Positions 44,292 to 52,923 of a stretch of 64,000 nucleotides of DNA are shown here, in pieces. Every line of letters begins with the position of its first letter. Position 1 is the stretch's first letter. The notes beneath the pieces were generated by a model that saw only the letters and a list, made by a program, of their open reading frames with translations, made no database searches and was not told where the DNA came from. The translations under genes were made by a program, and so were the position numbers. The stretch is from SZAS-103 sp038316385. GTDB lineage: Bacteria; Pseudomonadota; Gammaproteobacteria; Xanthomonadales; Xanthomonadaceae. The stretch covers positions 17,348 through 81,347 of the forward strand of contig JBBQAN010000014.1 in assembly GCA_038316385.1 (NCBI GenBank). Direction: 5' to 3'.

Positions 44292-44696
44292 ATGTATCGC
44301 CTGCTCGCCCTCGTGCTACTGATCCTGCTCGTCGTGCTGCAGATGCGGCTATGGCAAGGCGAGGGCAGTTGGACTGCCGAGCAGGAACTCAAGGTGCAGG
44401 TCGAACAGCAACGCGCGGAAAACGCGAAGCTCAAGGAACGCAATGCGGCGCTTGCGGCCGAGGTCGGGGATCTCAAGACCGGCGAAGCTGCCGTGGAAGA
44501 ACGTGCGCGCTCCGAGCTCGGGATGGTCAAGCCAGGTGAAACGTTCTATCGCGTGGTCGAGCCGCAGGATCCGAAAACCAGCATGCGCGCGGAAGACGTG
44601 CCCGAAGATGCCGCGTTGCCAGCGGTACAAGCGCCAGTCCAAACGTCGCCTGCGCAAACGCGGTCCAGGACGCCCGCGCAGGCGCCAAAGCGATGA
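44292..44696 (+). CDS. ftsB: Cell division protein FtsB
   Basis: A 134-residue divisome component that forms a complex with FtsQ and FtsL. Short N-terminal cytoplasmic part, one TM helix (YRLLALVLLILLVVLQMRLW), then a periplasmic coiled coil (EQELKVQVEQQRAENAKLKERNAALAAEVGDL) and the conserved EERARSELGMVKPGETFYRVV. A Pro/Gln-rich tail of about 40 residues extends beyond the typical length. It overlaps ispD by ATGA. Confidence 0.92.
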   Translation: MYRLLALVLLILLVVLQMRLWQGEGSWTAEQELKVQVEQQRAENAKLKERNAALAAEVGDLKTGEAAVEERARSELGMVKPGETFYRVVEPQDPKTSMRAEDVPEDAALPAVQAPVQTSPAQTRSRTPAQAPKR

Positions 44697-45394
44697 GTTG
44701 GGTGGTGGTGCCGGCGGCCGGCACTGGCGCGCGTTTCGGCACCGGTTTGCCGAAGCAATACCAGCAACTCGCAGGAAGACCATTGATCGCGCAGACCCTG
44801 GCGCGGTTGCTTCTACACCCTGCCATTGAAGGCGCGATGGTCGCGCTCGCAGCCGACGACACCCATTGGGCGGCACTAGCATCGGACTTCGGCAAACTCG
44901 TGTTGACCTGTATCGGCGGTGTCGGCCGCGCCGATTCAGTGCTCGCCGCGCTGCATGCGCTTCCGGAAACGATCGCCGACGACACGATCGTACTGGTGCA
45001 CGACGCCGCGCGCCCGTGCGTGCGCCTTGAGGACATCGACCGATTGTTTGCTGCCGCGCAACGCGATCCGGTTGGTGCGTTACTGGCGACGCCGGTTCGC
45101 GACACGCTCAAGCACGCCGATGCGCAGGCGCGCGTGACCGCGACCGAACCGCGCGAACGGTTCTGGCGCGCGCAGACGCCGCAAGCGTTTCGCCGCGGCG
45201 CATTGACGCGCGCGCTGGCGCAGGCGAATGCAGATAACGTTGCGATTACCGACGAATCGATGGCGATGGAACGGCTCGGCCTGCAACCATTACTGGTCGA
45301 GGGCAGCGAAGACAACATCAAGGTCACAGTCACCGCCGATCTCGCATTGGCAGAGTTCATCCTTGCGACGCAGCGCAATGAGGAATCGACATGA
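44693..45394 (+). CDS. ispD: 2-C-methyl-D-erythritol 4-phosphate cytidylyltransferase
   Basis: A 233-residue enzyme of the MEP isoprenoid pathway (MEP + CTP to CDP-ME). Motifs: VVPAAGTGARFGTGLPKQYQQLAGRPLI, GGVGRADSVLAAL, VLVHDAARPCV, ATPVRDTLK, WRAQTPQAFRRGAL, ITDESMAMERLG and EGSEDNIKVT. The ribosome start overlaps the ftsB stop, and its own stop overlaps ispF, so translation is coupled. Confidence 0.95.
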   Translation: MSWVVVPAAGTGARFGTGLPKQYQQLAGRPLIAQTLARLLLHPAIEGAMVALAADDTHWAALASDFGKLVLTCIGGVGRADSVLAALHALPETIADDTIVLVHDAARPCVRLEDIDRLFAAAQRDPVGALLATPVRDTLKHADAQARVTATEPRERFWRAQTPQAFRRGALTRALAQANADNVAITDESMAMERLGLQPLLVEGSEDNIKVTVTADLALAEFILATQRNEEST

Positions 45395-45879
45395 ATGGCG
45401 CGATCCGCATCGGCCAGGGCTTCGACGTGCACGCATTCGGTGACGGCGATCACCTCATGCTCGGCGGTGTGCGCGTGCCGCACGCACGCGGTGTCATCGC
45501 GCATTCGGATGGCGATGTCGCGATCCACGCGTTATGCGACGCGATCCTCGGCGCGCTCGCGCTCGGCGACATCGGTACCCATTTCTCGCCCGACGACCCG
45601 CGCTGGCGCGGCGCCAACAGCCGTGTGTTCCTGCGCCACTGCACCGCGCTGGCGCGCGCGCGCGGCTGGATTGTCGGCAACGCGGACATCACCATCATCT
45701 GCGAGCACCCGAAGATTGGCCCACATGTGAACGCGATGCGCGCGATGCTTGCTGAAGACATGGTCGTCGAAACGGATGCGGTCTCGGTCAAGGCAACCAC
45801 CACCGAGCGTCTGGGTTTTTGCGGACGCGAGGAAGGCATCGCGGCGATGGCCGTCGTGTTGTTGCAAACAGTCGGTTGA
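45391..45879 (+). CDS. ispF: 2-C-methyl-D-erythritol 2,4-cyclodiphosphate synthase
   Basis: A 162-residue zinc enzyme of the MEP pathway. Signature SDGDVAIHALCDAILGALALGDIGTHFSPDDPRW, the N-terminal metal ligands in GFDVHAF, and KATTTERLGFCGREEGIAAMA at the end. Trimeric in the family. It overlaps ispD by 4 nt. Confidence 0.95.
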   Translation: MNGAIRIGQGFDVHAFGDGDHLMLGGVRVPHARGVIAHSDGDVAIHALCDAILGALALGDIGTHFSPDDPRWRGANSRVFLRHCTALARARGWIVGNADITIICEHPKIGPHVNAMRAMLAEDMVVETDAVSVKATTTERLGFCGREEGIAAMAVVLLQTVG

Positions 45880-45889
45880 TCGGCATTAC

Positions 45890-46978
45890 GTGAACCAACT
45901 GCCACTACCGTTCGGCCCGCCCGTTCTGCGTGCGCAGATCCGCACGACTCCCGAGGATTTTTTTGTCGAAGAATTGCCGGCGTTCGACGCCAGCGGCGAA
46001 GGTGAGCATCTGTTGTTGACGATAGAGAAGCGTGGGATGAACACCGCGTTCGCTGCCCAGCGCATCGCCGCGTGGGCCGGTGTGCCGGAAAGCGCGATCG
46101 GCTACGCGGGCATGAAGGATCGCCATGCGCTGACGCGGCAGCGTTTCAGCGTGCACCTGCCGGGACGTGAAGCTCCGGATATCGCAACCCTGGGTACGGA
46201 TGACCCCGGATCGGATACTGTGCAGAGTCTGCGCGTGATTGCCGCGAATCGTCACGCGCGCAAATTGCAGCGTGGCGCGCTAAGGGGAAACAATTTCGCA
46301 CTGACGTTGCGCGACGTGGCCGGCGATCACGCTGCGATCGAACAACGGCTAGCCGATGTAGAAAAACACGGCTTTCCGAATTTTTTCGGCGAACAGCGCT
46401 TCGGCCACGGTGGCGGCAATCTCGAGGCTGCGCAGCGGATGTTTGCAGGCCAACGCGTCCGTCGCGACAAGCGCAGCCTGTTGCTGTCGGCGGCACGCTC
46501 GGAGTTGTTCAATGTGGTGTTGGCCGCGCGTGTTGCCGACGGCAGTTGGTGCTGCGGATTACCGGGTGAGCTGTGGATGCTCGCCGGCAGCCGCAGCGTG
46601 TTCGGTCCGGAGCCCGATCCCACCGTATTGACCGATCGCCTCGCTGCGCATGATGTCCATCCGACCGCTCCGCTGTGGGGGCGGGGCGCCTTGCGAACCA
46701 CTGATGCCTGCCGCGCGCTGGAAGAATCCGCGCTCGCGCCGTACGAGCGCGTTCGTAACGGTCTGGAAGATGCTGGCCTGAAGCAGGAACGACGCGCCTT
46801 GCGTACGATCGCCACCGGCCTGCATTGGGAATGGCCGACGCCGCGCATGCTGAGGTTGAATTTCGAGTTGCCGCCAGGCAGCTATGCGACCAGTCTTCTG
46901 CGCACGCTGGGAGACATTGAGGATATGTCCAGCATGGCCGCCGAGTCCGGAACTTCCGGCATCTTGCGCGCGCCGTAG
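45890..46978 (+). CDS. truD: tRNA pseudouridine(13) synthase TruD
   Basis: A 362-residue pseudouridine synthase acting at U13 of tRNA-Glu. Catalytic Asp in GYAGMKDRHALTRQRFSV, then FPNFFGEQRFGHGGGN and RLNFELPPGSYATSLLRTLGD. The start is GTG 45890 (NQLPLPFG...), 10 bp after ispF; there is no nearby ATG in frame that would not overlap ispF deeply. Confidence 0.93.
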   Translation: MNQLPLPFGPPVLRAQIRTTPEDFFVEELPAFDASGEGEHLLLTIEKRGMNTAFAAQRIAAWAGVPESAIGYAGMKDRHALTRQRFSVHLPGREAPDIATLGTDDPGSDTVQSLRVIAANRHARKLQRGALRGNNFALTLRDVAGDHAAIEQRLADVEKHGFPNFFGEQRFGHGGGNLEAAQRMFAGQRVRRDKRSLLLSAARSELFNVVLAARVADGSWCCGLPGELWMLAGSRSVFGPEPDPTVLTDRLAAHDVHPTAPLWGRGALRTTDACRALEESALAPYERVRNGLEDAGLKQERRALRTIATGLHWEWPTPRMLRLNFELPPGSYATSLLRTLGDIEDMSSMAAESGTSGILRAP

Positions 46979-47046
46979 AAGGGCGTAGATTGGATCGCGG
47001 CATCCAACGCCGGGCGGCGTGGACGCGACTCCAACAGGAGATGGTC

Positions 47047-47271
47047 ATGAACGTCAAGACGATTGTGACAGTGGCACTCATATGCGGCCTGGCGTCACTG
47101 GGCGGTTGTGCAAGCATGAAGGGCAAGGACAGCAGCGCACAGATTTTCCCCAACGACACAACGGACTGGGCATATGTCCAGAAGGTCGATCGGGCTGCAG
47201 ACGCTGGGATGGTTCGAGTGGTGTGGTTAAACCCACCCGACAAGACCAAGGCGAGTCAGACCCAGAATTGA
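47047..47271 (+). CDS. Small lipoprotein of unknown function
   Basis: A 74-residue lipoprotein: signal peptide NVKTIVTVALICGLASLGGC with lipobox LGGC, then a short mature chain (ASMKGKDSSAQIFPNDTTDWAYVQKVDRAADAGMVRVVWLNPPDK). AGGAG lies 6 nt before ATG 47047. Not homologous to anything I can name; conserved position near truD/surE is likely. Confidence 0.75.
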   Translation: MNVKTIVTVALICGLASLGGCASMKGKDSSAQIFPNDTTDWAYVQKVDRAADAGMVRVVWLNPPDKTKASQTQN

Positions 47272-47274
47272 TGC

Positions 47275-47898
47275 TCAGTCCATGCGTATCGCCGGCCGTC
47301 GTTCGCCCGGCTTGCGCTTGGTCAACAACACGAGTATCGCGCCGGTTCCGCCGAGGGTTGGCGGAGCCGTTGCGTATGCGAGAACATCGGCTCGCTGATT
47401 CAACATGCGCTCGACCAAACCTTTCAGCACCGGCCCCTGCACAGAATGCAGATCCTTGCCATGCACGATGAGTACGCAGTGATGTGATGCGGCGCGTGCT
47501 TTGGCAAGAAAACCCCGCAGCACATTCTCGGCGACGCGTTCGCTCAATGCATGCAGATCGATTTCGTCCTCGATCGCGAACTCGGCGCGTTTGAGTCGCC
47601 GCAGCGTTTGCGGAGAAATCTGCGCGCATCGATATGCAACTGCATCTCCGGTGATCTCGGCATCGCGCGCGGGATCGGCGCGCTGAGACTCGGCGAGCGC
47701 AGAGCGTTCGTCGGCCTGGCGCATCGTCGCGGCAGCACGCGGCTTCGGCGGCTGCGGTCGATCCGGCACTTCCGGCAGACGCCGCACGCGACCGATCGCG
47801 GCATGGAATTCGGCGACGTCGGATACGCGTTCGTCGTCGTCCACAGATGCGGCGGTGGACATCCTCCTTTTCGATCGAGCGTCGTTGCGGATGCGCAT
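47275..47898 (-). CDS. Smr-domain DNA/RNA endonuclease family protein
   Basis: A 207-residue protein with a C-terminal Smr (small MutS-related) domain: DLHALSERVAENVLRGFLAKARAAS, VLIVHGKDLHSVQGPVLKGLV and TLGGTGAILVLL (the catalytic LDxH-like and HGxG/GGTGA motifs). The N-terminal 110 residues are charged and disordered. Stand-alone Smr proteins are nicking nucleases or ribosome-associated nucleases. It is convergent with the small lipoprotein gene. Confidence 0.85.
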   Translation of the reverse strand: MRIRNDARSKRRMSTAASVDDDERVSDVAEFHAAIGRVRRLPEVPDRPQPPKPRAAATMRQADERSALAESQRADPARDAEITGDAVAYRCAQISPQTLRRLKRAEFAIEDEIDLHALSERVAENVLRGFLAKARAASHHCVLIVHGKDLHSVQGPVLKGLVERMLNQRADVLAYATAPPTLGGTGAILVLLTKRKPGERRPAIRMD

Positions 47899-48072
47899 CG
47901 GACGAGGCTAGCCGCTGGCGACCGAACAGTCGAGCCAAGCCTTGCATCGCGCGTGTCGCTGTGGCCGATTCACCAGCTCGCCCCCGGAATCAGCAGGTCG
48001 TCATGGCACAATGGCGGTTGCCTGAATCGGCGCGCGGCGAACGCGCCGGCCCGATTTTCCGCTGGGGACTGC

Positions 48073-48852
48073 ATGCGCGTACTGGTGAGTAACGACGATG
48101 GCGTGGATGCGCCGGGCATCCGTATCCTGGCACAAGGCTTGCGTGCGGCTGGGCACGAGGTATGGGTGGTCGCGCCGGATCGCGATCGTTCGGGCGCGAG
48201 CAATTCGCTCACGCTCGATCAGCCGATCCGTGTCGTGCGCCTGGATGCGAACAGTTGGCGTGTGTTTGGTACGCCGACCGACTGCGTGCATGTCGCGCTC
48301 GGAGGGTTGCTCGACCACGAGCCCGAGATCGTCGTGTCCGGTATCAACTCGTCCGCGAACCTCGGCGACGACGTCATTTATTCCGGCACTGTCGCAGCTG
48401 CGATGGAAGGCCGCTTCCTCGGACTGCCGGCGATCGCGGTGTCGTGCGCGAGCCGCGATCACAATGCGCAGCACTATGAAACCGCCGCGCGCGCAGCCGT
48501 CGAGATCACTTCACGCTTGTTGATCGATCCGCTGCCGGCCGACACCATCCTCAATGTCAACGTGCCAGATTGTGCATGGAACGATCTGGCCGGTTTCGAG
48601 GTCGCGCGTCTCGGCCAGCGCCATCGTGCAGAGCCATGCATCCAGCAGACCGATCCGCGCGGACGGCCGGTCTGGTGGATCGGCCCACCGGGCGCAGAAC
48701 AGGACGCCGGCCCCGGCACCGATTTCCATGCGGTGCGCACGGGCCACGTTGCGATCACCCCGATCCAGGTCGACCTGACCCGTTACCGCGCGCTTGAGAA
48801 AGTCGCAAGCTGGGTTGGCGCGCTCGGCGAAGCATTGCGGCAGCGCGCATGA
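48073..48852 (+). CDS. surE: 5'/3'-nucleotidase SurE
   Basis: A 259-residue metal-dependent nucleotidase/exopolyphosphatase for stationary-phase survival. Metal site VSNDDGVDAPGI, then VVAPDRDRSGASNSLTLDQPI, GTPTDCVHVAL, VVSGINSSANLGDDVIYSGTVAAAMEG (Asn ligand) and DTILNVNVPD. ATG 48073 starts the conserved MRVLVSNDDG. It overlaps pcm by ATGA. Confidence 0.95.
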   Translation: MRVLVSNDDGVDAPGIRILAQGLRAAGHEVWVVAPDRDRSGASNSLTLDQPIRVVRLDANSWRVFGTPTDCVHVALGGLLDHEPEIVVSGINSSANLGDDVIYSGTVAAAMEGRFLGLPAIAVSCASRDHNAQHYETAARAAVEITSRLLIDPLPADTILNVNVPDCAWNDLAGFEVARLGQRHRAEPCIQQTDPRGRPVWWIGPPGAEQDAGPGTDFHAVRTGHVAITPIQVDLTRYRALEKVASWVGALGEALRQRA

Positions 48853-49571
48853 CGCCGTTGTTCCGCCAACGACCGGAAACACAAGGGCAGGGCATGACCT
48901 CGCAGCGCGCGCGCGATCGCCTGCTCGAGCGTCTGCGCGCCGAGGGCATTCGCGACGAACGCGTGCTGACCGCGATGCAGCAAGTGCCGCGCCATCTGTT
49001 CATCGACGAAGCGCTCGCCAGTCGCGCCTACGAAGACACCGCACTGCCGATCGGCAAGAGCCAGACGATTTCGCAGCCGTGGGTCGTCGCGCGGATGACC
49101 GAAGCCTTGCTGGAGACTGCTGCGCCTGATCAACCAGGGTCCGCGCAATCAGGATCCCGCCAATCTGCACCGAAACGCGTGCTGGAGATCGGCACCGGTT
49201 CCGGATATCAGGCGGCAGTGCTGTCGCTGCTGGTTGACGAGGTGTACACCGTCGAGCGCATCGACGAATTGCTGCGCGTGGCGCGCAAGCGTTTTCGCAC
49301 GCTCGGTTTTGCGAACATCCGCACCCGCCACGACGATGGTCGCGCGGGCTGGGCCGAGCATGCACCGTTCGATGCAATCATCGTCACCGCAGCAGGCGCC
49401 ACGCTCGAACTTGCGTTGCTCGCGCAATTGCATCCGCATGGCGTGCTCGTCGCACCGGTTGGCGGCACCACCGCGCAGTCGCTGCAGCGCTGGCGCAATA
49501 CAGGCGAAGGCTGGCAGCCAGAAACTCTGGGAAACGTCGTCTTCGTGCCGCTGTTGCCTGGTGTCGTCTGA
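48849..49571 (+). CDS. pcm: Protein-L-isoaspartate O-methyltransferase
   Basis: A 240-residue repair methyltransferase for isoaspartyl damage. Motifs: QVPRHLFIDEALASRAYEDTALPIGKSQTISQPWVVARMTEALL, SAM motif VLEIGTGSGYQAAVLSLL and DAIIVTAAG. It contains a small extra Ser/Gln-rich loop (PDQPGSAQSGSRQSAP) before the SAM motif. An in-frame ATG at 48894 would be the more usual length; the surE overlap favours 48849. Confidence 0.93.
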   Translation: MTPLFRQRPETQGQGMTSQRARDRLLERLRAEGIRDERVLTAMQQVPRHLFIDEALASRAYEDTALPIGKSQTISQPWVVARMTEALLETAAPDQPGSAQSGSRQSAPKRVLEIGTGSGYQAAVLSLLVDEVYTVERIDELLRVARKRFRTLGFANIRTRHDDGRAGWAEHAPFDAIIVTAAGATLELALLAQLHPHGVLVAPVGGTTAQSLQRWRNTGEGWQPETLGNVVFVPLLPGVV

Positions 49572-49593
49572 TGTCCACGCAGGGATGCGTTGC

Positions 49594-50193
49594 ATGAAAC
49601 TGAAATTGTTCGGCCCGCTGTACGAACGCGCCTTGCGCTGGTCGGCTTCGCCACGCGCGCCATTGTTGCTGTTCATTTTGAGTCTGTGCGAAGCGGTGTT
49701 TTTTCCGATCGCGCCCGAAGTGATGCTTGCGCCGATGTCGCTGGCGCGTCGCGATCGTGCGTTGCGTTATGCCGCGATCAGTCTCGGCGGATCCATCGTC
49801 GGCATGACGATCGGCTATGCGCTCGGTCATTTCGCGCTGGGTCTGTTGATGCCGTGGATCGAGCGTCTCGGCTATGCCGCGAAGTTTCACCAGGTCGAGC
49901 AGCAGGCGATCAAGAATGGGTTCTGGCTGCTGCTGATCGCCGGATTCACGCCGGTGCCGTTCAAGATTTTCACCCTCGCATCGGGCGCGGTGGGCATGCC
50001 GTTGCTGCCGTTCTTCGCCGGCGCGATCATCGGGCGCGGCAAGCGCGTGTTCCTCGTCGCCGGCGCGATCAAACTCGGCGGCGAACGCGCCGAAGCCGCA
50101 TTGCATCGCTGGATCGAACCGGTCGGCTGGATCGCTTTGCTACTCTTTGCGGCAATCGTCGGATGGCTGGCATGGAAAGGGATGCACGGATGA
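49594..50193 (+). CDS. DedA/YqaA-family membrane protein
   Basis: A 199-residue YqaA-like member of the DedA/VTT superfamily, with the block RAPLLLFILSLCEAVFFPIAPEVMLAPMSLARRDRALRYAAISLGGSIVGMTIGYALGH and FTPVPFKIFTLASGAVGMPLLPFFAGAIIGRGKRVFLVAG. VTT proteins are lipid flippases or proton-dependent transporters. The start is ATG 49594 (AGGG 9 nt upstream); ATG 49585 also possible. It overlaps nlpD by 4 nt. Confidence 0.88.
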   Translation: MKLKLFGPLYERALRWSASPRAPLLLFILSLCEAVFFPIAPEVMLAPMSLARRDRALRYAAISLGGSIVGMTIGYALGHFALGLLMPWIERLGYAAKFHQVEQQAIKNGFWLLLIAGFTPVPFKIFTLASGAVGMPLLPFFAGAIIGRGKRVFLVAGAIKLGGERAEAALHRWIEPVGWIALLLFAAIVGWLAWKGMHG

Positions 50194-51305
50194 CGTTCGC
50201 GCCACAAGACACGCAGCGCGCGCGCTGGTTGGGCTTGCTCGCGTTGATCGTGCTGCTCGGCGCCTGCGGCGAAGCGCATGTGGTGAGCCGTGCGCCGGGT
50301 TACGACGAGCCGTTGCGCACGATGCCGGTGTCTCGGCATGCCGGGGCTGGCGAAATCGAGGTGATACGCGGCGATACCTTGTACGGCGTCGCCTTTCGCA
50401 ACGGCATGGATTTCCGCGAGCTTGCCGCACTCAATGGCATCGAGCCGCCGTACACCATCTATGTCGGGCAGGTCCTGAAATTGCACGGGAGTCGCGTGCG
50501 CGTGCCGATATCGGTCAAACCGAGCGTGCAGGCGTCGTCGCGTCCGTCGCATACTGTGCCGCAAACAAATACAGTGTCCGTGACGCGACCGGTGCGCTTG
50601 GTTCCCGAGCCGGCTGTAATCTCCCCGAATACGACGACGATGGTTCCATCGCACACGGCGCCGCATTCCGTTCCGACGCCATTCGAGTCCGTGCCATCGG
50701 ATGCCGCGCCAAACGTTGTGGTGCCAACCACGTCCGTATCCACGTCGCCTGCTCCGACGGCGCAACCCGTGACGATGCAATCTGCACCGACCGAACATGT
50801 TTCAACATCGCCAGCCCCGCTGCATACGCCACCGATCCCGCCGCCGATATCAACACCGCCGATCGCGTCCGCACCGATCATTGCGCATACGCCATCGGCC
50901 GCGATTCTGCCCGCCGACGTCGCGACCGTCGGCGGTATGCACTGGCGCTGGCCGGCGAAGGGCGCGTTGCTCGACCGTTTCATGGCCGGCGATGCGACCA
51001 AACAGGGCATCGACATCGGCGGCAGCGCGGGCGAAGCCGTGCTTGCGGCCAGCGACGGTGTGGTCGTGTATTCGGGTTCGGGGCTGGTCGGTTACGGCGA
51101 GTTGATCATTATCAAGCACTCCGACGAATGGCTTTCGGCCTACGGCCACAACCGCAAGCGCCTCGTGCAGGAAGGCCAGCGCGTGAAGGCCGGACAGCCG
51201 ATTGCCGAAATGGGCAGCACTGGCGCGCCACGCGACGAATTGCATTTCGAGATCCGTCGCAACGGAAGGCCGGTTGATCCGCAGCAGTATTTGCCGGCGC
51301 GGTGA
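50190..51305 (+). CDS. nlpD: NlpD-like lipoprotein with LysM and degenerate LytM (M23) domain
   Basis: A 371-residue outer-membrane lipoprotein activator of amidase AmiC. Signal peptide with lipobox LLGAC near residue 26; LysM domain (IEVIRGDTLYGVAFRNGMDFRELAALNGIEPPYTIYVGQVLKL, about 55-100); a Thr/Pro/Ser-rich linker of about 140 residues; C-terminal M23 domain (about 250-371) in which the first zinc His is replaced (TKQGIDIGG), as in non-catalytic NlpD/EnvC activators. rpoS, often next to nlpD, is not found here. Confidence 0.9.
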   Translation: MTFAPQDTQRARWLGLLALIVLLGACGEAHVVSRAPGYDEPLRTMPVSRHAGAGEIEVIRGDTLYGVAFRNGMDFRELAALNGIEPPYTIYVGQVLKLHGSRVRVPISVKPSVQASSRPSHTVPQTNTVSVTRPVRLVPEPAVISPNTTTMVPSHTAPHSVPTPFESVPSDAAPNVVVPTTSVSTSPAPTAQPVTMQSAPTEHVSTSPAPLHTPPIPPPISTPPIASAPIIAHTPSAAILPADVATVGGMHWRWPAKGALLDRFMAGDATKQGIDIGGSAGEAVLAASDGVVVYSGSGLVGYGELIIIKHSDEWLSAYGHNRKRLVQEGQRVKAGQPIAEMGSTGAPRDELHFEIRRNGRPVDPQQYLPAR

Positions 51306-51316
51306 TTCAAGTCGAG

Positions 51317-52066
51317 ATGAAACCTATGGACAACTCTTCTGCATTGGGGCGCCTGCTTGAAGAGCTTTCGTGGGTAGGGGCGACGATTCGAGACTACCGC
51401 AATGGCGGTCGTGGATATGAGAACGTGCTGACTGCGGAAGCTTTGCAAGGGCTGTGTTTTCTGCCAAGAAAGCAATTCTTCGGTTCCGTCATCGCTCGTG
51501 CACATGGCGCCGAAAGTGCGAGGCAACAGTTAGTTTCAGAAATCGAAGATGCACGTTTTTTGCTTCTTCCCGGAAATCATTATTTGATTCCTGGTGGGGA
51601 TACGCACCAGACTAAACTACCCGTACAACCGGACGGTCTGATTGAGTCTCCGAGCATCTACGGAATTCTTGAGGCCAAGCGAATTCGGAGCAGTTCGTTT
51701 CAGTCTGAGCAATTGGCGCGCGAATATGTACTCGCGTTGCGTGACGCAGAACAACGCACGCCGCTGATGCTTTTGGTACTTGGTCAAGAACCTCCAGTGA
51801 AGGTAGCCAAGCACGGAAAGCTTTCCATTGAGCACGCGATATCGCTTCATCTGGAGTCTGTTTTGTCGCGCGCAGGAGGTTATTCAGAATCGGCAGTGCA
51901 CGCCTTGGCCAAAGTCGGAGATGTTGTCTGCTGGATCACCTGGCAGGAGATTTCCGCCATCGTCGATTCGCAGTTTGCGGCGTTCGAATGTGCAGATCCG
52001 TCGGTGCGCGCATCGATAGCCAGACTTGCGGAATCGGTTACAAGCGCAATTGCATGGCATGCGTGA
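51317..52066 (+). CDS. PD-(D/E)XK nuclease-like protein of unknown function
   Basis: About 249 residues, with a PD-(D/E)XK-like pattern: VQPDGLIESPSIYGILEAKRIRSSSFQSEQLAREYVLAL, i.e. D...E-x-K followed by a helix with Gln. That is the core of restriction endonuclease-like nucleases. The base composition is lower in GC than the flanks. It directly follows nlpD (possible GTG 51302 overlaps the nlpD stop; ATG 51317 or 51326 otherwise), in the place of rpoS in many gammaproteobacteria. Its role is unknown; defence or DNA repair are guesses. Confidence 0.6.
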   Translation: MKPMDNSSALGRLLEELSWVGATIRDYRNGGRGYENVLTAEALQGLCFLPRKQFFGSVIARAHGAESARQQLVSEIEDARFLLLPGNHYLIPGGDTHQTKLPVQPDGLIESPSIYGILEAKRIRSSSFQSEQLAREYVLALRDAEQRTPLMLLVLGQEPPVKVAKHGKLSIEHAISLHLESVLSRAGGYSESAVHALAKVGDVVCWITWQEISAIVDSQFAAFECADPSVRASIARLAESVTSAIAWHA

Positions 52067-52122
52067 TAGCAAGACCATGAGCCGAAATTACAATCTCGAT
52101 CTGGATATAGTGAAGGTCTTCA

Positions 52123-52494
52123 TCAACCCAGCAAGAACGCAGCAACAACGCGCCGCCCCTCGCTCGCCAACACACTGAGTGTGCGTGCCGCAGCAGCATT
52201 GCTCATCACCTCGATACCCACGCCGCGACGCAGGCAAGTCGCCATCACGATGGCTGCGGGGAATCGTTGCCGCGTGCCGGCGCCGAGCAGGATCACTTCA
52301 GGGTTCAGCGACAGCGGGCCGGCCAGGTCATCGGGCTGCAATGCTTCGATGCTGCGCGGCGGCCAGTCTTCATGTAGGGACTCGGGCGAAAGGTAGAAGC
52401 TCGTCGTCAGCCTGCGTTCGTTGACGACGATGGCGTCATCGCTGACCGAGCGCACGGTGTAAGGATGTTCCGGCGATTGCAGGATGAAGGACAA
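52123..52494 (-). CDS. Mth938-like domain protein (NDUFAF3/DUF498 family)
   Basis: A 123-residue single-domain protein of the Mth938/NDUFAF3 fold. Features: YTVRSVSDDAIVVNERRLTTSFYLSPE, PEVILLGAGTRQRFPAAIVMATCLRRGVGIEVMSNAAAARTLSVLASEGRRVVAAFLL, with the family GTG-x-R and M-x-x-x-A-A-x-R-T motifs. Bacterial function unknown; the eukaryotic homologue aids respiratory complex I assembly. A TTG start at 52494, 6 nt after AGGGG, is the best choice. Confidence 0.82.
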   Translation of the reverse strand: MSFILQSPEHPYTVRSVSDDAIVVNERRLTTSFYLSPESLHEDWPPRSIEALQPDDLAGPLSLNPEVILLGAGTRQRFPAAIVMATCLRRGVGIEVMSNAAAARTLSVLASEGRRVVAAFLLG

Positions 52495-52548
52495 GTACAA
52501 CCCCTCCCAACCTCCCACTGCAAGCAATGGGAGGAGTTCTTGGTGCGA

Positions 52549-52851
52549 TCAGCGCGGCAGGACGATACCCGGATTCTTGCGACGCGGGCGGAACAGGGTG
52601 GCGACATTGCCGACGCGCTGGATTAGTGCCGCATCGGCGCCTTTCGCGATTGCGGCGACCCACGAATCGCGTTCGTCGCGATCTTCGGCCGCGATCTTTA
52701 CCTTGATCAGTTCGTGGTGCTCCAGCGCGTTCGCGAGTTCGGCGAGCAGCGCCGGGGTGACGCCCTTGGTGCCGACCAGGATCACCGGTTTGAGGTTGTG
52801 CGCGAGGGTGCGCAGGTAGCGCTTCTGAGCGGTGGCGAGGACGATAGGCAT
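52549..52851 (-). CDS. yhbY: YhbY-family ribosome assembly RNA-binding protein (CRM domain)
   Basis: A 100-residue single CRM-domain protein associated with the 50S subunit. Signature LVGTKGVTPALLAELANALEHHELIKVKIAAEDRDE with the GxxG-like loop, and RVGNVATLFRPRRKNPGI at the end. It is divergent from rlmE, 72 bp apart, as in many gammaproteobacteria. Confidence 0.93.
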   Translation of the reverse strand: MPIVLATAQKRYLRTLAHNLKPVILVGTKGVTPALLAELANALEHHELIKVKIAAEDRDERDSWVAAIAKGADAALIQRVGNVATLFRPRRKNPGIVLPR

Positions 52852-52923
52852 GGCGCTTGGGACGGTCGTTTGGGCCGAAAGGGTATCATGCGAGTCCTTT
52901 TTCGCCGTTTGCCCACACCACTA

